DNA of 64,000 bases from contig OX359245.1 in the NCBI GenBank assembly GCA_947179485.1, forward strand, positions 27,019,067 through 27,083,066, in the 5' to 3' direction. Made by a program: the position numbers and the translations under genes. Below the pieces are notes generated by a model, which saw only the letters and a program-made list of their open reading frames with translations, made no database searches and was not told where the DNA came from. Positions 49,259 through 60,030 of this stretch are shown one piece after another; positions within the stretch are counted from its first letter, which is position 1, and each line of letters begins with the position of its first letter. The stretch is from Allacma fusca (Eukaryota > Arthropoda > Collembola > Symphypleona > Sminthuridae).

Positions 49259-49841
49259 TAACCCCATCAGTTACTTATGCACATTGCTGAGCAACGTCAC
49301 TAATTATGAGTGTAGGTACAAATGCATTCCAGAACATTTATGGGATAATATTTCCGACTGCATATATACATTTTAAGAAGGTTGAAGATGATTTCTGGAT
49401 TGCACCACTTCAAGTAAACCCCCAGATCTGGCATGGAATTATAATGTACGAGATTCCGGAATAATTATATTTTAACAAAACTTCCCGTAAAAATAAACTT
49501 TCAATTCAACGGACAATCCGGTTTTCCCTCTCAGATACATTTGATGTATCATTGTTCACGCGCATAGCCGTTCACTCTAACGCTAAATCAGCGTTATGCA
49601 AGCATTTGAGAAAAACGGTTTTGAACACTTCCTCATAGCGTTTCACTAATGTTAATTTTCAGTGATTGCTGAACCGTTTTTAAAAGCGGAGAGCAAATGC
49701 TGGAAAAGCATTTACACCATAACGTCATTGGGCAAGCATTCAAACAACATTAGTTTTTGATGGCAAAAACGGAACGTCACGTTTTAACGTTAGGACAACC
49801 TACCGTGGTTTACTGGGATAGTGGCTATTACGCTTGTTGGG

Positions 49842-50092
49842 TTTCTGAGGATTGTTTCGTGGAATTAGACTGCTCCTCCCTCAGCGGCTTAGAATCCATG
49901 GGACAAGTTTTAATACCGTCACGAATTTCGGGTCATCAAAATGGCAATTACGTCTAACCCGTCCTCAATTGGCACTTCGAAGCCCATTGCAACGTCGGAA
50001 GTCCTGGACGCTTCACGAAACCCTGTATTTTTTCTTATTCGATTTTGTTGACTCAAACTTCACGACTGCCCCTAATTCAGTTGGACGCTCAT
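49842..50092. other. short flank before the BEL/Pao element
   Basis: Nothing recognised. The frame at 49852-50370 runs from here into the LTR and is not a gene. Confidence 0.5.
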
Positions 50093-50783
50093 TGTCATCA
50101 CAGATCGCAAATAAAACCATCAGAAATAATGCTAGTAATAATTATGAAAACATGGCTGACATTCCCGTCTCAGATACAGAGAAAATGTCAGAGTTAGTAA
50201 TAGGAGCCAATGAGAAGGCATCACCAACGGGCAACGGCGAAGGTGCAACTATAAATACACTGTGCAAAGCCTCCGGCAATGGAATTACCAGGAACGCTGG
50301 AGGAGTTGGAGAGAAGGAACGTTCTGAGAATGCATTGCTACTTCGTTCGAGCCAGGTGTTCAAGCCCTAAGGTCAAGTTTACCTAGGAATGCGGTTCTAA
50401 TAATAAGTGTGACTGTTGTGATGACCATAATAATTATTGTTAAGGGCTGAACGTTTGTAATGCGACGTGGACACTTACTGGGGTCCACTTTGAAATTAAC
50501 TTGATAAAATAGAATCATTCATCGTCCTAAAGCCGGAGAGTCGAGGTGAACTCTTAAATCTCTCCGCACTTTCCTAATTATTTTTCCTGAAAGCTATTTA
50601 TTTTACTTTGACACTTATTAAATTTTGAAAGTAAATTTATTTTGAATTTTGTCCAAGTATTTGTTTGTCGACTTAAATATAAATATTATTTTGCTGTTTA
50701 GTGAGATATTTGGCTGAAAAATGGTTTGAAGTGTAATTATAATTAATTTGTGAGGTATTTAAAGGAAGTTGGATAATTGAATT
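50093..50783 (+). repeat. 5' LTR of BEL/Pao element
   Basis: A 691-base repeat starting TGTCATCACAG and ending near ataattgaatt. Compared by eye with the 3' copy, I find one difference (atggctgac against atgactgac). It contains an open frame of 72 codons that is not conserved as a known protein. A primer-binding-like TGGCTCCGGTGACG follows at once. Confidence 0.88.
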
Positions 50784-50802
50784 GGCTCCGGTGACGAACG
50801 CC

Positions 50803-53800
50803 ATGTTTCCGGCTCCAAGAATGACTCATTTGGGATTTCGTTCAACAGCTCTACCTTCACTGAAAAATATACATGGGCACAGGCAATTTCGACCCAGAAC
50901 TCCATGGGAATTTTCAGGGACTGCGGAGCGTTCCCCGCATCCAACTCAAACATTTCCGACGGCAACGGTGAGACCAACTGCTCCAGCTGTCGCTGCTCCT
51001 CCAATTCAAACTCAACCAGTACCACCTTCGGCTCCGACATATACTCTGCCAAGTGACCTGGTTGGAATCATGGGTCAGATATCAACAATCATCCAACTAT
51101 TAGCATGCAGAGATACTCACAGTACAAACGACAACGGAGTCATCATGGCGAGGCAAGCAATTCAGAGAGACCTACCTACATTCAGTGGCGATTCCGAAGA
51201 GTGGGCCAATTTTGCAGCAGCTTATATCAGGTCCACACAAGCATGTAGCTTTTCCAATGATGAGAATCTCTCTCGTCTTCAGAAATGTCTGAAGGGTAAA
51301 GCGAGAGAGGTGGTTCAAGCACTTCTTGTTACTCCAGAAAATGTTCCCGAGATTCTGAACACCCTGGAGTTTAACTTTGGCCAACCTGAGGATATCGTAC
51401 AGGCCCTTATTGGCAAGGCCGAATCCGCCTCTCAGGTGAAGGAAGACAACACAGATTCCATGTTGGATTGTTGCAACTTGGTTCGAAACACGCTGGTGAC
51501 CATGACCAGGGTGAACAGGACTGAACATCTGTCCAACCCGGTACTCCTAAGGAAATTATTGAGTAAGCTTCCTCCTAATTACCGACTTTATTGGGCAAAT
51601 AGGACTCTGGAGTCAGGACATACGGACTTACGAGCATTTTCGGAGTGGCTTAGGGAATTAACCCGGGTGGTTCAATTGACGAGGACTGAGACTAGGACTA
51701 CAGAGCCAAGATCGAAGTTCAAAAATTATGATGCAACCTCAAAGCCATCAGCGCGGAAGGAAGTTGTAAGTGCGACTGGTGATGAAATAAAAGTCTACCC
51801 GCCAAAGTTGGAAGGAAAGTCATACAAGGACAAGTGCTCGTATTGTCTACAAACTGAGCACCAGGTCGCTAAGTGCAAGGTTTTCCTGACTGACGATTTG
51901 ATGACCCGATGGAAAAAGATCGTGGAGCTCCATCTCTGTTTCGGATGCCTAAAGAAAGGTCACAGTACCAAAGACTGCCCAACCAAGCGTGAATGTGGCA
52001 AGAGTGGTTGCAAGTTGCCTCACAACCCCTTACTGCACAAAGTAAAGCCAAAGTCAACGGAGACTGCAGAACCTTCAACACCTGAACCTAAGCCGTTTGA
52101 CACAAGCAAGTTGGTCAAGTCCGAGAAGAAGGAGGTTGTATCGTCCCTACGGAGCAGTTCCTCCAAATATACTGTCCTCCTGAAAGTAGCTCCGGTTAGA
52201 GTTAAAGGCCCGGGTAGTGAAGAAATTGTCAACGCCTTATTCGACACCGGCTCAACATGTACTCTGGTGGACCAGGAGCTGGCGTTGCAACTTGGACTCA
52301 AGGGCAGGCTGAACCCTTTGGACATGCAATGGGCACACAATATTGCGCATCAAGACCCAAAGTCCCGGCGAGTAAATTTTTCAATCGGTCGTTGTGATGA
52401 TAACTCACTTTATACAATCGAAGATGCCAGGACGATCCGAGAGCTAAACGTACCACCACAGTACGTCGACATACCTGCAGCAAGGAAGAGGTGGGCTCAT
52501 TTGAGGAAATTCACCGCACTCCACTATTTTGACGCCAGTCCGAAACGTTTAATTGGAATGGACAATTATGGACTGATTGCTCCCAGAAAAATGCTGGAAG
52601 GTCCAGCTAATGCTCCTTTCCTATCCAAAACTAAACTTGGGTGGGTCATCCATGGTCGACTTCCGAAGAGTCAGAGTAGGTCCGTGGAGTATGTGAACAT
52701 CACATATACGGATCCAATTGACAACATTACTCACAAGATGGTAAAGGATTATTTTTCCCTCGAATCCTTTGGAACTAAGTTGGGCTCCTGTCGGATGGAG
52801 TCGAAGGAGGAGTTACGGTCCAGGACACTTCTCAAGGAAACTACACGACGACTGAGCGTGCGGTTCGAGACTGGGCTTTTGTGGAAGCATGAGGATCCAC
52901 AACTCCCGGAAAGTCGAAGTATGGCACTGAAACGACTCGGCAGTACAGAGAGGAAGATGGACCGTGACCCGGAGTTCTCCCTCCAATATTCAGCAAAGAT
53001 GGAGGAATTTATTGCCAAGAATTATGCGAGACAGTTGACTGTGAAGGAGTTGTCATCCCACTCTACTAAGCTCTGGTATCTGCCACATTTTTCTGTGACC
53101 AACCCAAACAAGCCCAACAAGATGAGGCTGGTATTTGATGCTGCAGCGAAGAGTGGTGGTATCTCCCTAAACGATGCCTTAATGAGGGGACCGGATTTTT
53201 TAACGCCTTTGCCAGGCCATTTGTTTAGTTTTAGGCATTACCAGGTCGCAGTTACGCGAGACATTAGGGAAATGTTCCCTCAAATTAAAATTCGTGAGGA
53301 GGACCAACCAGTACAACGTTTCCTTTGGCGTGGTGGTGACCGAAGCCGACCTCCGGACGAGTTTGTAATGACCTCAATGATTTTTGGCGCGAAGTCCTCT
53401 CCCTGCTCGGCTCAATATGTACGGGATGAAAATGCAAGGGATTCCATGGGAAAGTACCCAGACGCCGTCCAAGCCATCCTGAATAGGCACTACATGGACA
53501 ATTACCTTGACAGCTTCGAAAGTTCCGTGGAAGCAAGGACACAAATCCAGGATATTTTTAATATTCATGCTGACGGCGGCTTCCAGATGTGCAGTTGGCT
53601 CACAAATGACACCGGGCTGATGAACTGGATTCCTCCAACGCTACGAACAGATTCTGACAAGAGCTTGGACTTTGATTTGGGACTTCCGCAGGAACGAATA
53701 CTCGGTCTGAAGTGGGATCCGAATTCAGACTCGTTGACGTTCAACCTAAAGTTTCACCGAGTGGATGCAGAGGTGATGAATATGGATCGCTCACCAACGA

Positions 53801-56142
53801 AGAGAGAATTTCTGAGAATTCTCATGTCCATTTTTGATCCCCTTGGTATGGTGAGTCATTTGACTGTAAGAGGGAAGTTTCTGTTGCAAGAAATTTGGAG
53901 GGCTGACATTATGTGGGACGAAGGACTACCCGACGAACTATTACTTTGGTGGAGAGACTTCCGGAGAATTTTGGAAGAAATCCGGGAGATCAGTATTCCC
54001 AGGTGTTACTGTTATAGGCCCGGTTCCATTAAAAGGACAGACCTGCATCTTTTCTGTGATGCTAGCGAACGGGGGTATGCTGCCGTGGCATATTTTAGAT
54101 TTGTCACTGATGATGGACTGACGACTTTATTTATACTAGCCAAGTGTCGCGTGGCCCCGCTGAAGTTTGTTTCAGTACCTCGACTGGAATTGTTGGCAGC
54201 TGTTCTTGCCGTACGACTTGCGAAAACCATCAGGGATGGGCACAATTTTACCATCTCAACCACAACCTTCTGGACAGACTCGCAGATCGTCTTGATGTGG
54301 CTACGGGCGGACGCTCGTAAGTTTCAGACCTTCGTAGACAACAGGGTAGGTGAAATTGAAGAGCAATCAACCACGGACCAGTGGAAATGGGTGCCAACTG
54401 AGTTGAACACCGCTGACTTCGCCACCAGAGACGGGCACTCCGATAATGTGTTGTGGTTTGGTGGACCAAGATTCTTATGTGAGGAATTCGACAAATGGCC
54501 CGTGGAAACTACCAATGCGGAGGTCGACCAGAACCTTCTGGAGTTGAAGAAGGAGACGTGCTTACTTATGAGCACAACATTTGGTCAAATTCTTTTTTGC
54601 AGATTTTCTGGACAAATACAATTGCATCGGGTAGTAGCATGGTTACTCCGGTACATATGTAACTGTAAGAAGCAGGGGTTAATTGGTCCATTGAAGATTC
54701 AGGAGTATGTTGCTGCAGAGCAATTGTGCATCCGATTGGCACAGAGAGATAGCGGTGTACAGATGGGGAAGACCACCATTCCTCTGAAGAACCCTCTAAT
54801 GACTGACCAATATGGAATTGTGCGACTTCAAGGAAGGCTTCAGAAGTCGGAGACAGTGACATTAGCAACTAGGCATCCTATCCTTCTGATTCCCAGCCAT
54901 CCTTACACAAAACTATTAATTGCGTATTATCATGTACAGGCTAATCATCAGGGGCAATCCACCGTCATTAATGACTTGAGACAACGGTACTGGATACCAG
55001 GAGTCAGACGTGCTGTTCAAAAGGCAGAGAGGAATTGCCAGCGATGTCGACTTCAGAAAGCCGAACCTGTGCCTACATTGATGGGTCAACTACCAGAGTT
55101 CCGTAGCACTAAATATGACCGACCTTTTACCGTCACCGGGCTGGATTTTTTCGGACCTATGGAGGTGACCATAGGTAGACGAAGAGAAAAACGCTGGGGT
55201 GCTCTCTTCACCTGTATGTCAGTGCGGGCAGTTCATGTGGAGTTGGCAGCATCATTATCCACTGACTCCGCCATCAACGCCCTGAGACGCTTCATTGCCA
55301 GAAGGGGGAAGCCTACAAAAATACTGTCGGACAACGGCACCAATTTCCGCGGTGCTGAGAGTGAGCTTCGAGAGGCAAAGCTAGAGCTGGATGTCGATAA
55401 GGTACAGGAGTTCTTGACCACCAAAGGCATTAAGTGGTCTTTTATACCTCCGTACTCACCACACATGGGCGGAGCCTGGGAGCGGATGGTTGGCTCAATC
55501 AAGCGTGCCCTGAGGACAGTCCTTCATGAGACAGCTCCAAAGGAAGAGACATTACACACTCTGTTGTGTGAAGCCGAGGCGATAGTCAACCGACATCCGT
55601 TGACTGAGGTCCCATCTGAACCAGAGGAGGCGGAAGCTCTGACGCCCAACCATTTTCTTCTACTAAAATCGGGATTGGAGTCTGATCATTCTACAATTTT
55701 AGAGAGAGACCAGCCTCCAGGAGTGTTCACTAAGGATGTGTTTTACCATCGGAAGCAGTGGAGGATTGCCCAACGCTTGGCGGACATGTTCTGGTCCAGA
55801 TGGGTACGAGAGTACTTACCAGTACTCAACCGACAGAGTAAATGGTTTAAAGTGACCAAACCGGTAGCTGTTGGGGACATGGCCATCCTGGCGGACTACA
55901 ACCTCCCGAGGAATAGCTGGCCAAAGGGAATCGTTACGGAGGTGCATCCTGGAAGTGACGGAGTGGTAAGGGTCGTAACTCTGAAAACATCTTCGGGAAT
56001 TTACAAGAGGCCGATTACCAAGATTTGCGTTCTGGATCTCCAACCACGTGAGGATGAGGTGACCTCATCGGGGGGAACATGTCATCACAGATCGCAAATA
56101 AAACCATCAGAAATAATGCTAGTAATAATTATGAAAACATGA
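50803..56142 (+). CDS. BEL/Pao gag-pol polyprotein
   Basis: One frame, 1779 residues from the first ATG at 50803; the frame is open a little further upstream without an ATG. In order: gag-like DUF1759 region near residue 124 (PTFSGDSEEWANF); two CCHC-type knuckles near 345-400; aspartic protease LFDTGSTCTL near 478; reverse transcriptase near 760-940; RNase H near 1080-1210 (FCDASERGYAA, WTDSQIV); integrase HHCC near 1355-1425 and core with LDFFGP, SDNGTNF and GGAWERMV (Asp, Asp, Glu); then a DUF5641-like tail ending in the 3' LTR. The reverse transcriptase active-site box at residue 897 reads YMDN, where BEL/Pao elements normally have Y-x-D-D. No other break is seen. The product would drive copying of the element if active. 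Confidence 0.9.
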   Translation: MFPAPRMTHLGFRSTALPSLKNIHGHRQFRPRTPWEFSGTAERSPHPTQTFPTATVRPTAPAVAAPPIQTQPVPPSAPTYTLPSDLVGIMGQISTIIQLLACRDTHSTNDNGVIMARQAIQRDLPTFSGDSEEWANFAAAYIRSTQACSFSNDENLSRLQKCLKGKAREVVQALLVTPENVPEILNTLEFNFGQPEDIVQALIGKAESASQVKEDNTDSMLDCCNLVRNTLVTMTRVNRTEHLSNPVLLRKLLSKLPPNYRLYWANRTLESGHTDLRAFSEWLRELTRVVQLTRTETRTTEPRSKFKNYDATSKPSARKEVVSATGDEIKVYPPKLEGKSYKDKCSYCLQTEHQVAKCKVFLTDDLMTRWKKIVELHLCFGCLKKGHSTKDCPTKRECGKSGCKLPHNPLLHKVKPKSTETAEPSTPEPKPFDTSKLVKSEKKEVVSSLRSSSSKYTVLLKVAPVRVKGPGSEEIVNALFDTGSTCTLVDQELALQLGLKGRLNPLDMQWAHNIAHQDPKSRRVNFSIGRCDDNSLYTIEDARTIRELNVPPQYVDIPAARKRWAHLRKFTALHYFDASPKRLIGMDNYGLIAPRKMLEGPANAPFLSKTKLGWVIHGRLPKSQSRSVEYVNITYTDPIDNITHKMVKDYFSLESFGTKLGSCRMESKEELRSRTLLKETTRRLSVRFETGLLWKHEDPQLPESRSMALKRLGSTERKMDRDPEFSLQYSAKMEEFIAKNYARQLTVKELSSHSTKLWYLPHFSVTNPNKPNKMRLVFDAAAKSGGISLNDALMRGPDFLTPLPGHLFSFRHYQVAVTRDIREMFPQIKIREEDQPVQRFLWRGGDRSRPPDEFVMTSMIFGAKSSPCSAQYVRDENARDSMGKYPDAVQAILNRHYMDNYLDSFESSVEARTQIQDIFNIHADGGFQMCSWLTNDTGLMNWIPPTLRTDSDKSLDFDLGLPQERILGLKWDPNSDSLTFNLKFHRVDAEVMNMDRSPTKREFLRILMSIFDPLGMVSHLTVRGKFLLQEIWRADIMWDEGLPDELLLWWRDFRRILEEIREISIPRCYCYRPGSIKRTDLHLFCDASERGYAAVAYFRFVTDDGLTTLFILAKCRVAPLKFVSVPRLELLAAVLAVRLAKTIRDGHNFTISTTTFWTDSQIVLMWLRADARKFQTFVDNRVGEIEEQSTTDQWKWVPTELNTADFATRDGHSDNVLWFGGPRFLCEEFDKWPVETTNAEVDQNLLELKKETCLLMSTTFGQILFCRFSGQIQLHRVVAWLLRYICNCKKQGLIGPLKIQEYVAAEQLCIRLAQRDSGVQMGKTTIPLKNPLMTDQYGIVRLQGRLQKSETVTLATRHPILLIPSHPYTKLLIAYYHVQANHQGQSTVINDLRQRYWIPGVRRAVQKAERNCQRCRLQKAEPVPTLMGQLPEFRSTKYDRPFTVTGLDFFGPMEVTIGRRREKRWGALFTCMSVRAVHVELAASLSTDSAINALRRFIARRGKPTKILSDNGTNFRGAESELREAKLELDVDKVQEFLTTKGIKWSFIPPYSPHMGGAWERMVGSIKRALRTVLHETAPKEETLHTLLCEAEAIVNRHPLTEVPSEPEEAEALTPNHFLLLKSGLESDHSTILERDQPPGVFTKDVFYHRKQWRIAQRLADMFWSRWVREYLPVLNRQSKWFKVTKPVAVGDMAILADYNLPRNSWPKGIVTEVHPGSDGVVRVVTLKTSSGIYKRPITKICVLDLQPREDEVTSSGGTCHHRSQIKPSEIMLVIIMKT

Positions 56143-56770
56143 CTGACATTCCCGTCTCAGATACAGAGAAAATGTCAGAGTTAGTAATAGGAGCCAATGA
56201 GAAGGCATCACCAACGGGCAACGGCGAAGGTGCAACTATAAATACACTGTGCAAAGCCTCCGGCAATGGAATTACCAGGAACGCTGGAGGAGTTGGAGAG
56301 AAGGAACGTTCTGAGAATGCATTGCTACTTCGTTCGAGCCAGGTGTTCAAGCCCTAAGGTCAAGTTTACCTAGGAATGCGGTTCTAATAATAAGTGTGAC
56401 TGTTGTGATGACCATAATAATTATTGTTAAGGGCTGAACGTTTGTAATGCGACGTGGACACTTACTGGGGTCCACTTTGAAATTAACTTGATAAAATAGA
56501 ATCATTCATCGTCCTAAAGCCGGAGAGTCGAGGTGAACTCTTAAATCTCTCCGCACTTTCCTAATTATTTTTCCTGAAAGCTATTTATTTTACTTTGACA
56601 CTTATTAAATTTTGAAAGTAAATTTATTTTGAATTTTGTCCAAGTATTTGTTTGTCGACTTAAATATAAATATTATTTTGCTGTTTAGTGAGATATTTGG
56701 CTGAAAAATGGTTTGAAGTGTAATTATAATTAATTTGTGAGGTATTTAAAGGAAGTTGGATAATTGAATT
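56080..56770 (+). repeat. 3' LTR of BEL/Pao element
   Basis: Matches the 5' LTR over 691 bases apart from the one base noted there. The polyprotein frame ends 63 bases inside it. Confidence 0.88.
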
Positions 56771-57036
56771 AAACACTAATTTTCTCAAAACACCTAGTGG
56801 ATCCTACACCCATTCATTATCCATACAGATTAGGAAAAAATTAAAGTAATTTTTCCTACAGTTCTAGAATTTTGTTCTTTGTCACTCTACCCGAGTTATT
56901 GCAGGCCGAGTGTTGTTGTCCTCGGGTCTGTCGACGACACTCATGCTTGCCCTCTGTTGACGTAGAGTACACCGCCCTGTCGGATTACTTTGAAAAAATC
57001 CCAATCTCTTACAACTCAGTTTGCTTTCTCTATTAG

Positions 57037-58000
57037 GCGCCACGTTGGCAGTAGCTGTCATACTATCCTCGGAACTATACTCCGTCGGTTTAGACAGCAA
57101 AACATTTTTCGATGCAATATTTGAACTACTTTCCGCTTTAGTGAAGCAAGGTTGGAATATCAGAAAAATTGATGGCGGGCACGTTTAACTCTAAGATAAG
57201 GACCTTGTTAGTCATCAGTTGGCTCCTGGCTGGCATTATCATTTCTAATGGATACAAGGGCCTTCTCATAACAGCATTCACTAATCAAAACGAATTTACC
57301 ACAAAATGGTGGCAGTTGAATCAAATCCAAAATTTTAAATGGTACCTGCCTGCGGGACAACTATCTCCGTATGCTGCCTAATGGGTCTCGGTATACCACA
57401 ATGGTGAAACCAAATGGAGAGAGTGCAGTCAGGATTGCGGAAAACTAAGCACACATGCTAGTGACGAGGTTTCTTTATAATCGAGAGATTCAATTGCACT
57501 GGATCAGGAAAACATGGAGCGTGTTCGTCCAAAAGAATTCGGATGTGTTGTCAATAACAAACTAGGCTTAGTCATTGAAAGGAACCTTACAATGTAAAGA
57601 ACTGCACCTGTGGTGGTTTCGTTCGCCTTTGAATACTTTTGGGAGAGGGTGAAGACGATTATGGAAGACAAGCATCTTAAATTTGCTCACAATTGGAAAA
57701 TCACTGATCCGTTTTTGCGAAGGCCAATATCCGTTTACGTCAATAACCCACTTGTAGAGGAATACAATTATCCTGGGAAAAGAGCCCACGTAATGATGAG
57801 CAGTTGACTTTATTGGATTTGGGGAAAATGGAATCAAATACGGTTCCAAAAGGTTCCTAAAATCATGCGCAAACCAAACGTTTGGAGCGTCAAGGCGTTG
57901 TCAACCGAAAGTTCTTTAATACTTGCACTGTAAGTTTTTTTCTGGAGCTTCTTAGTATGGTGTTTGGTACTTCTCGTAGAAGTCGTTTATTCTTTGCGGG
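57037..58000 (+). pseudogene. ionotropic receptor (IR/iGluR-like) channel-domain pseudogene
   Basis: After a good acceptor (tttctctattag), GATLAVAVILSSELYS and FFDAIFELLSALVKQG resemble the first membrane helix and pore region of ionotropic receptors. A frameshift in an A run near 57162 leads to IRTLLVISWLLAGIIISN and YKGLLIT, the second helix typical of PF00060 channels. Further on come WKITDPFLRRPISVYV, SS-stop-LYWIWGKWNQ, ALSTESSLILAL-stop, and FFWSFLVWCLVLLVEVVY, a good match in position and style to the last helix. At least three stops and frameshifts break it. IRs are arthropod chemosensory channels. No upstream ligand-binding exons are seen. Confidence 0.6.
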
Positions 58001-60030
58001 GTCAATATCATCGGCATTTCCAGGAACTGTAATACGCAAATATGTATCTGTACTACTTTGTTGATAGTCCGATGGAAAAATGGGATTTCTTTCACAATAC
58101 ACTTTTTTGCGTGATGTACAACCCAAACGGCAGTATTGAAGCTCCAGTTTGCTTAATTACATGAAATTAGTGTCTCTTATGAATTGTAATGGCAATTCCT
58201 GCAAATTGAATATTAAAAGCGTGTTAACGTTTGGATTTGAAACGATTAATAAATTTACATTAGTTTATAAATGATCAAATCAGTCAAATTTTAAATGTCA
58301 AAAACAAAACTGCTGTTTGTGACAATAAGCTTGTCTGTTTTCAATTCCAACGAAGAATTTAAATTGGCAATTTTTTGGCAAACATTCAGTCTTTTATGCC
58401 AATTTATTAAGTCAGCATATTTAAATTTTTTGGGAACGCTTGAAGCACTCAACGCAAATTACATATTACTGTAAAAATGTTGAATGATAAGACTGAAGTT
58501 CTCTTAATTTTAGTATTATTATAATAATACAATAAAATTAATATAAAATGTTAACATCTATTACATTTTTCCTATTTGAATTAAAATTTGATTTCAACAA
58601 TCAGCTACCTCATTATTTTAATGAAGAAGGCTTGTTCCGTATATAAACAGATTATTAAAAAATCTTTGTTTTCTCCCAAACTATTCCAACGGTTTCAACT
58701 TTTTTTACATAAGTATACCAGCCAGTAGTGTTAAACTTATTTTTTACAAAAGTTTCAAACACTGTAAATTTAAATTTTACTTCTATTGTTTGCTACTTTT
58801 GAAATAAGCTCCACAAAATAGTTTACAAAGGTAGGAAGAGATGGCCTAAGCGGCCGCCACTCTACGGGACAACTTTAAATAATCGCGGAGCGATGACGTT
58901 CATAATAATATTATTTTCAGTTAGTCCTTAGGGAAAATGTGAAGGTCAAACAAATGGGTGATGAAAATTTTTGTGATTGTGTGTATATACTCTAGGGTAA
59001 TATGTTTTAATATGCGGTTGACCTTTGGTTCATGTTTAAACGGCTTCGGAATGGGGGGCAAAAATCCGATTTTTCGGTTAATCCGGGTTTATTTCTTAAC
59101 GCAGCGTCAGAATTTCACGCGAATTGAAATAAACTCAATGAAAAAGGTTATTCACTCGTGTTTGAAGGATTTGAAAATTTAATCAAAAAAACCACGTAAT
59201 TTCGAAATTTAGTAAATGTTATAGTTTCTGTTACATTTGGTTACATTCCAAAGCAAATTATTGAAGCAATAACTACTACAATCACCTTAAATACGCATGT
59301 TGATAATTTAACCATAATTTAAACGTTGAATGCAACAGAAGCATAATGATGAACACCAGTGTAGCTATATATAAAGCCAAATCCTTTACAAGTGAATTTT
59401 CAATACCAAGTTTTCATTTAAAATAATGAAATAATATATATTATCAGTGTATGTGACATGGCAACTGGTATCGCGATCCGCGCTGATACCATTAATATGC
59501 CACAACACACTAACACCCAATACCGTCCTCTCCCTCCTCGCTGATACTAGTTGCCATGCCGCAATACACTAACAACCAATCCTTACGTAATCCTAATCTT
59601 TGGCATTGATTCTTAGGCTTTGAAAGCGCGAGCGTTGTTCCTGGATTGTTCTTAAAATCAAATCCATGATTATTCCTCATTATAATCTTTGGTGATTCCT
59701 TATAACAAATCTTTGGTGTTGGCTTATCCTAATTTCGTGTTCTTAAAATAAATACTTCATCTACTGTACATTTAGCACCTCCTCCTTATAATTACTTCCT
59801 TCCCTACCTTAACTATAATATTATATCGGAGTTGTTGCATATTTTGAAACAACTCCGCCGTTGATGGTGGATAATATCAGTGCGGCTACGTAAGCTCCTT
59901 CGGGTATTACTAAATCTTGTGACGTTACGTTTTGTGGGGGGCGAACGGCATAAAAAGTTGGGTAGTGCAGCTAGCGTGGCTATTGCCAACATTACTGTTC
60001 ATAAGGAACTAGTCAATACTTTCTGGGGAT
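58001..60030. other. spacer between IR relic and Penelope-like element
   Basis: AT-rich, no gene recognised. It holds an inverted pair catggcaactggtat (59458) / actagttgccatg (59547) and a hairpin at 59827-59857. The start of the Penelope-like element may lie here but cannot be set. Confidence 0.45.
59827..59857. repeat. hairpin CGGAGTTGTT / AACAACTCCG
   Basis: Perfect 10-base arms with an 11-base loop, 170 bases before the Penelope-like frame. Role unknown. Confidence 0.6.

Larger units (their letters stand above)
46371..49841. mobile_element. outer terminal-inverted-repeat element of a three-deep nest
   Basis: The left end, cccagcaagaatacag then gaccatcccagtaaacc, matches the reverse complement of the right end, cccaacaagcgtaatag then cactatcccagtaaacc. 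That is about 37 bases at roughly three-quarters identity. Aacgtta words recur inside both ends. No clear target duplication is visible, and no transposase is recognised. The family is unknown. About half its length is made of the two elements inserted in it. Confidence 0.55.
50093..56770 (+). mobile_element. full-length BEL/Pao LTR retrotransposon
   Basis: Two 691-base LTRs enclose one long open frame with gag, protease, reverse transcriptase, RNase H and integrase parts in BEL/Pao order. A polypurine-like ggggggaaca precedes the 3' LTR. No target duplication is seen: cgctcat is before it and aaacact after it. Near-identical LTRs point to a recent insertion. The broken 23905-24705 fragment is an older relative. 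Confidence 0.9.

Noticed and set aside
50142-50370. 72-codon frame in both BEL/Pao LTRs, and its antisense partner
   Set aside because: Lies wholly in the LTR, has no family likeness and is duplicated simply because the LTR is.
51172-56043. Minus-strand frames across the BEL/Pao polyprotein
   Set aside because: Shadows of the 1779-residue plus-strand frame.
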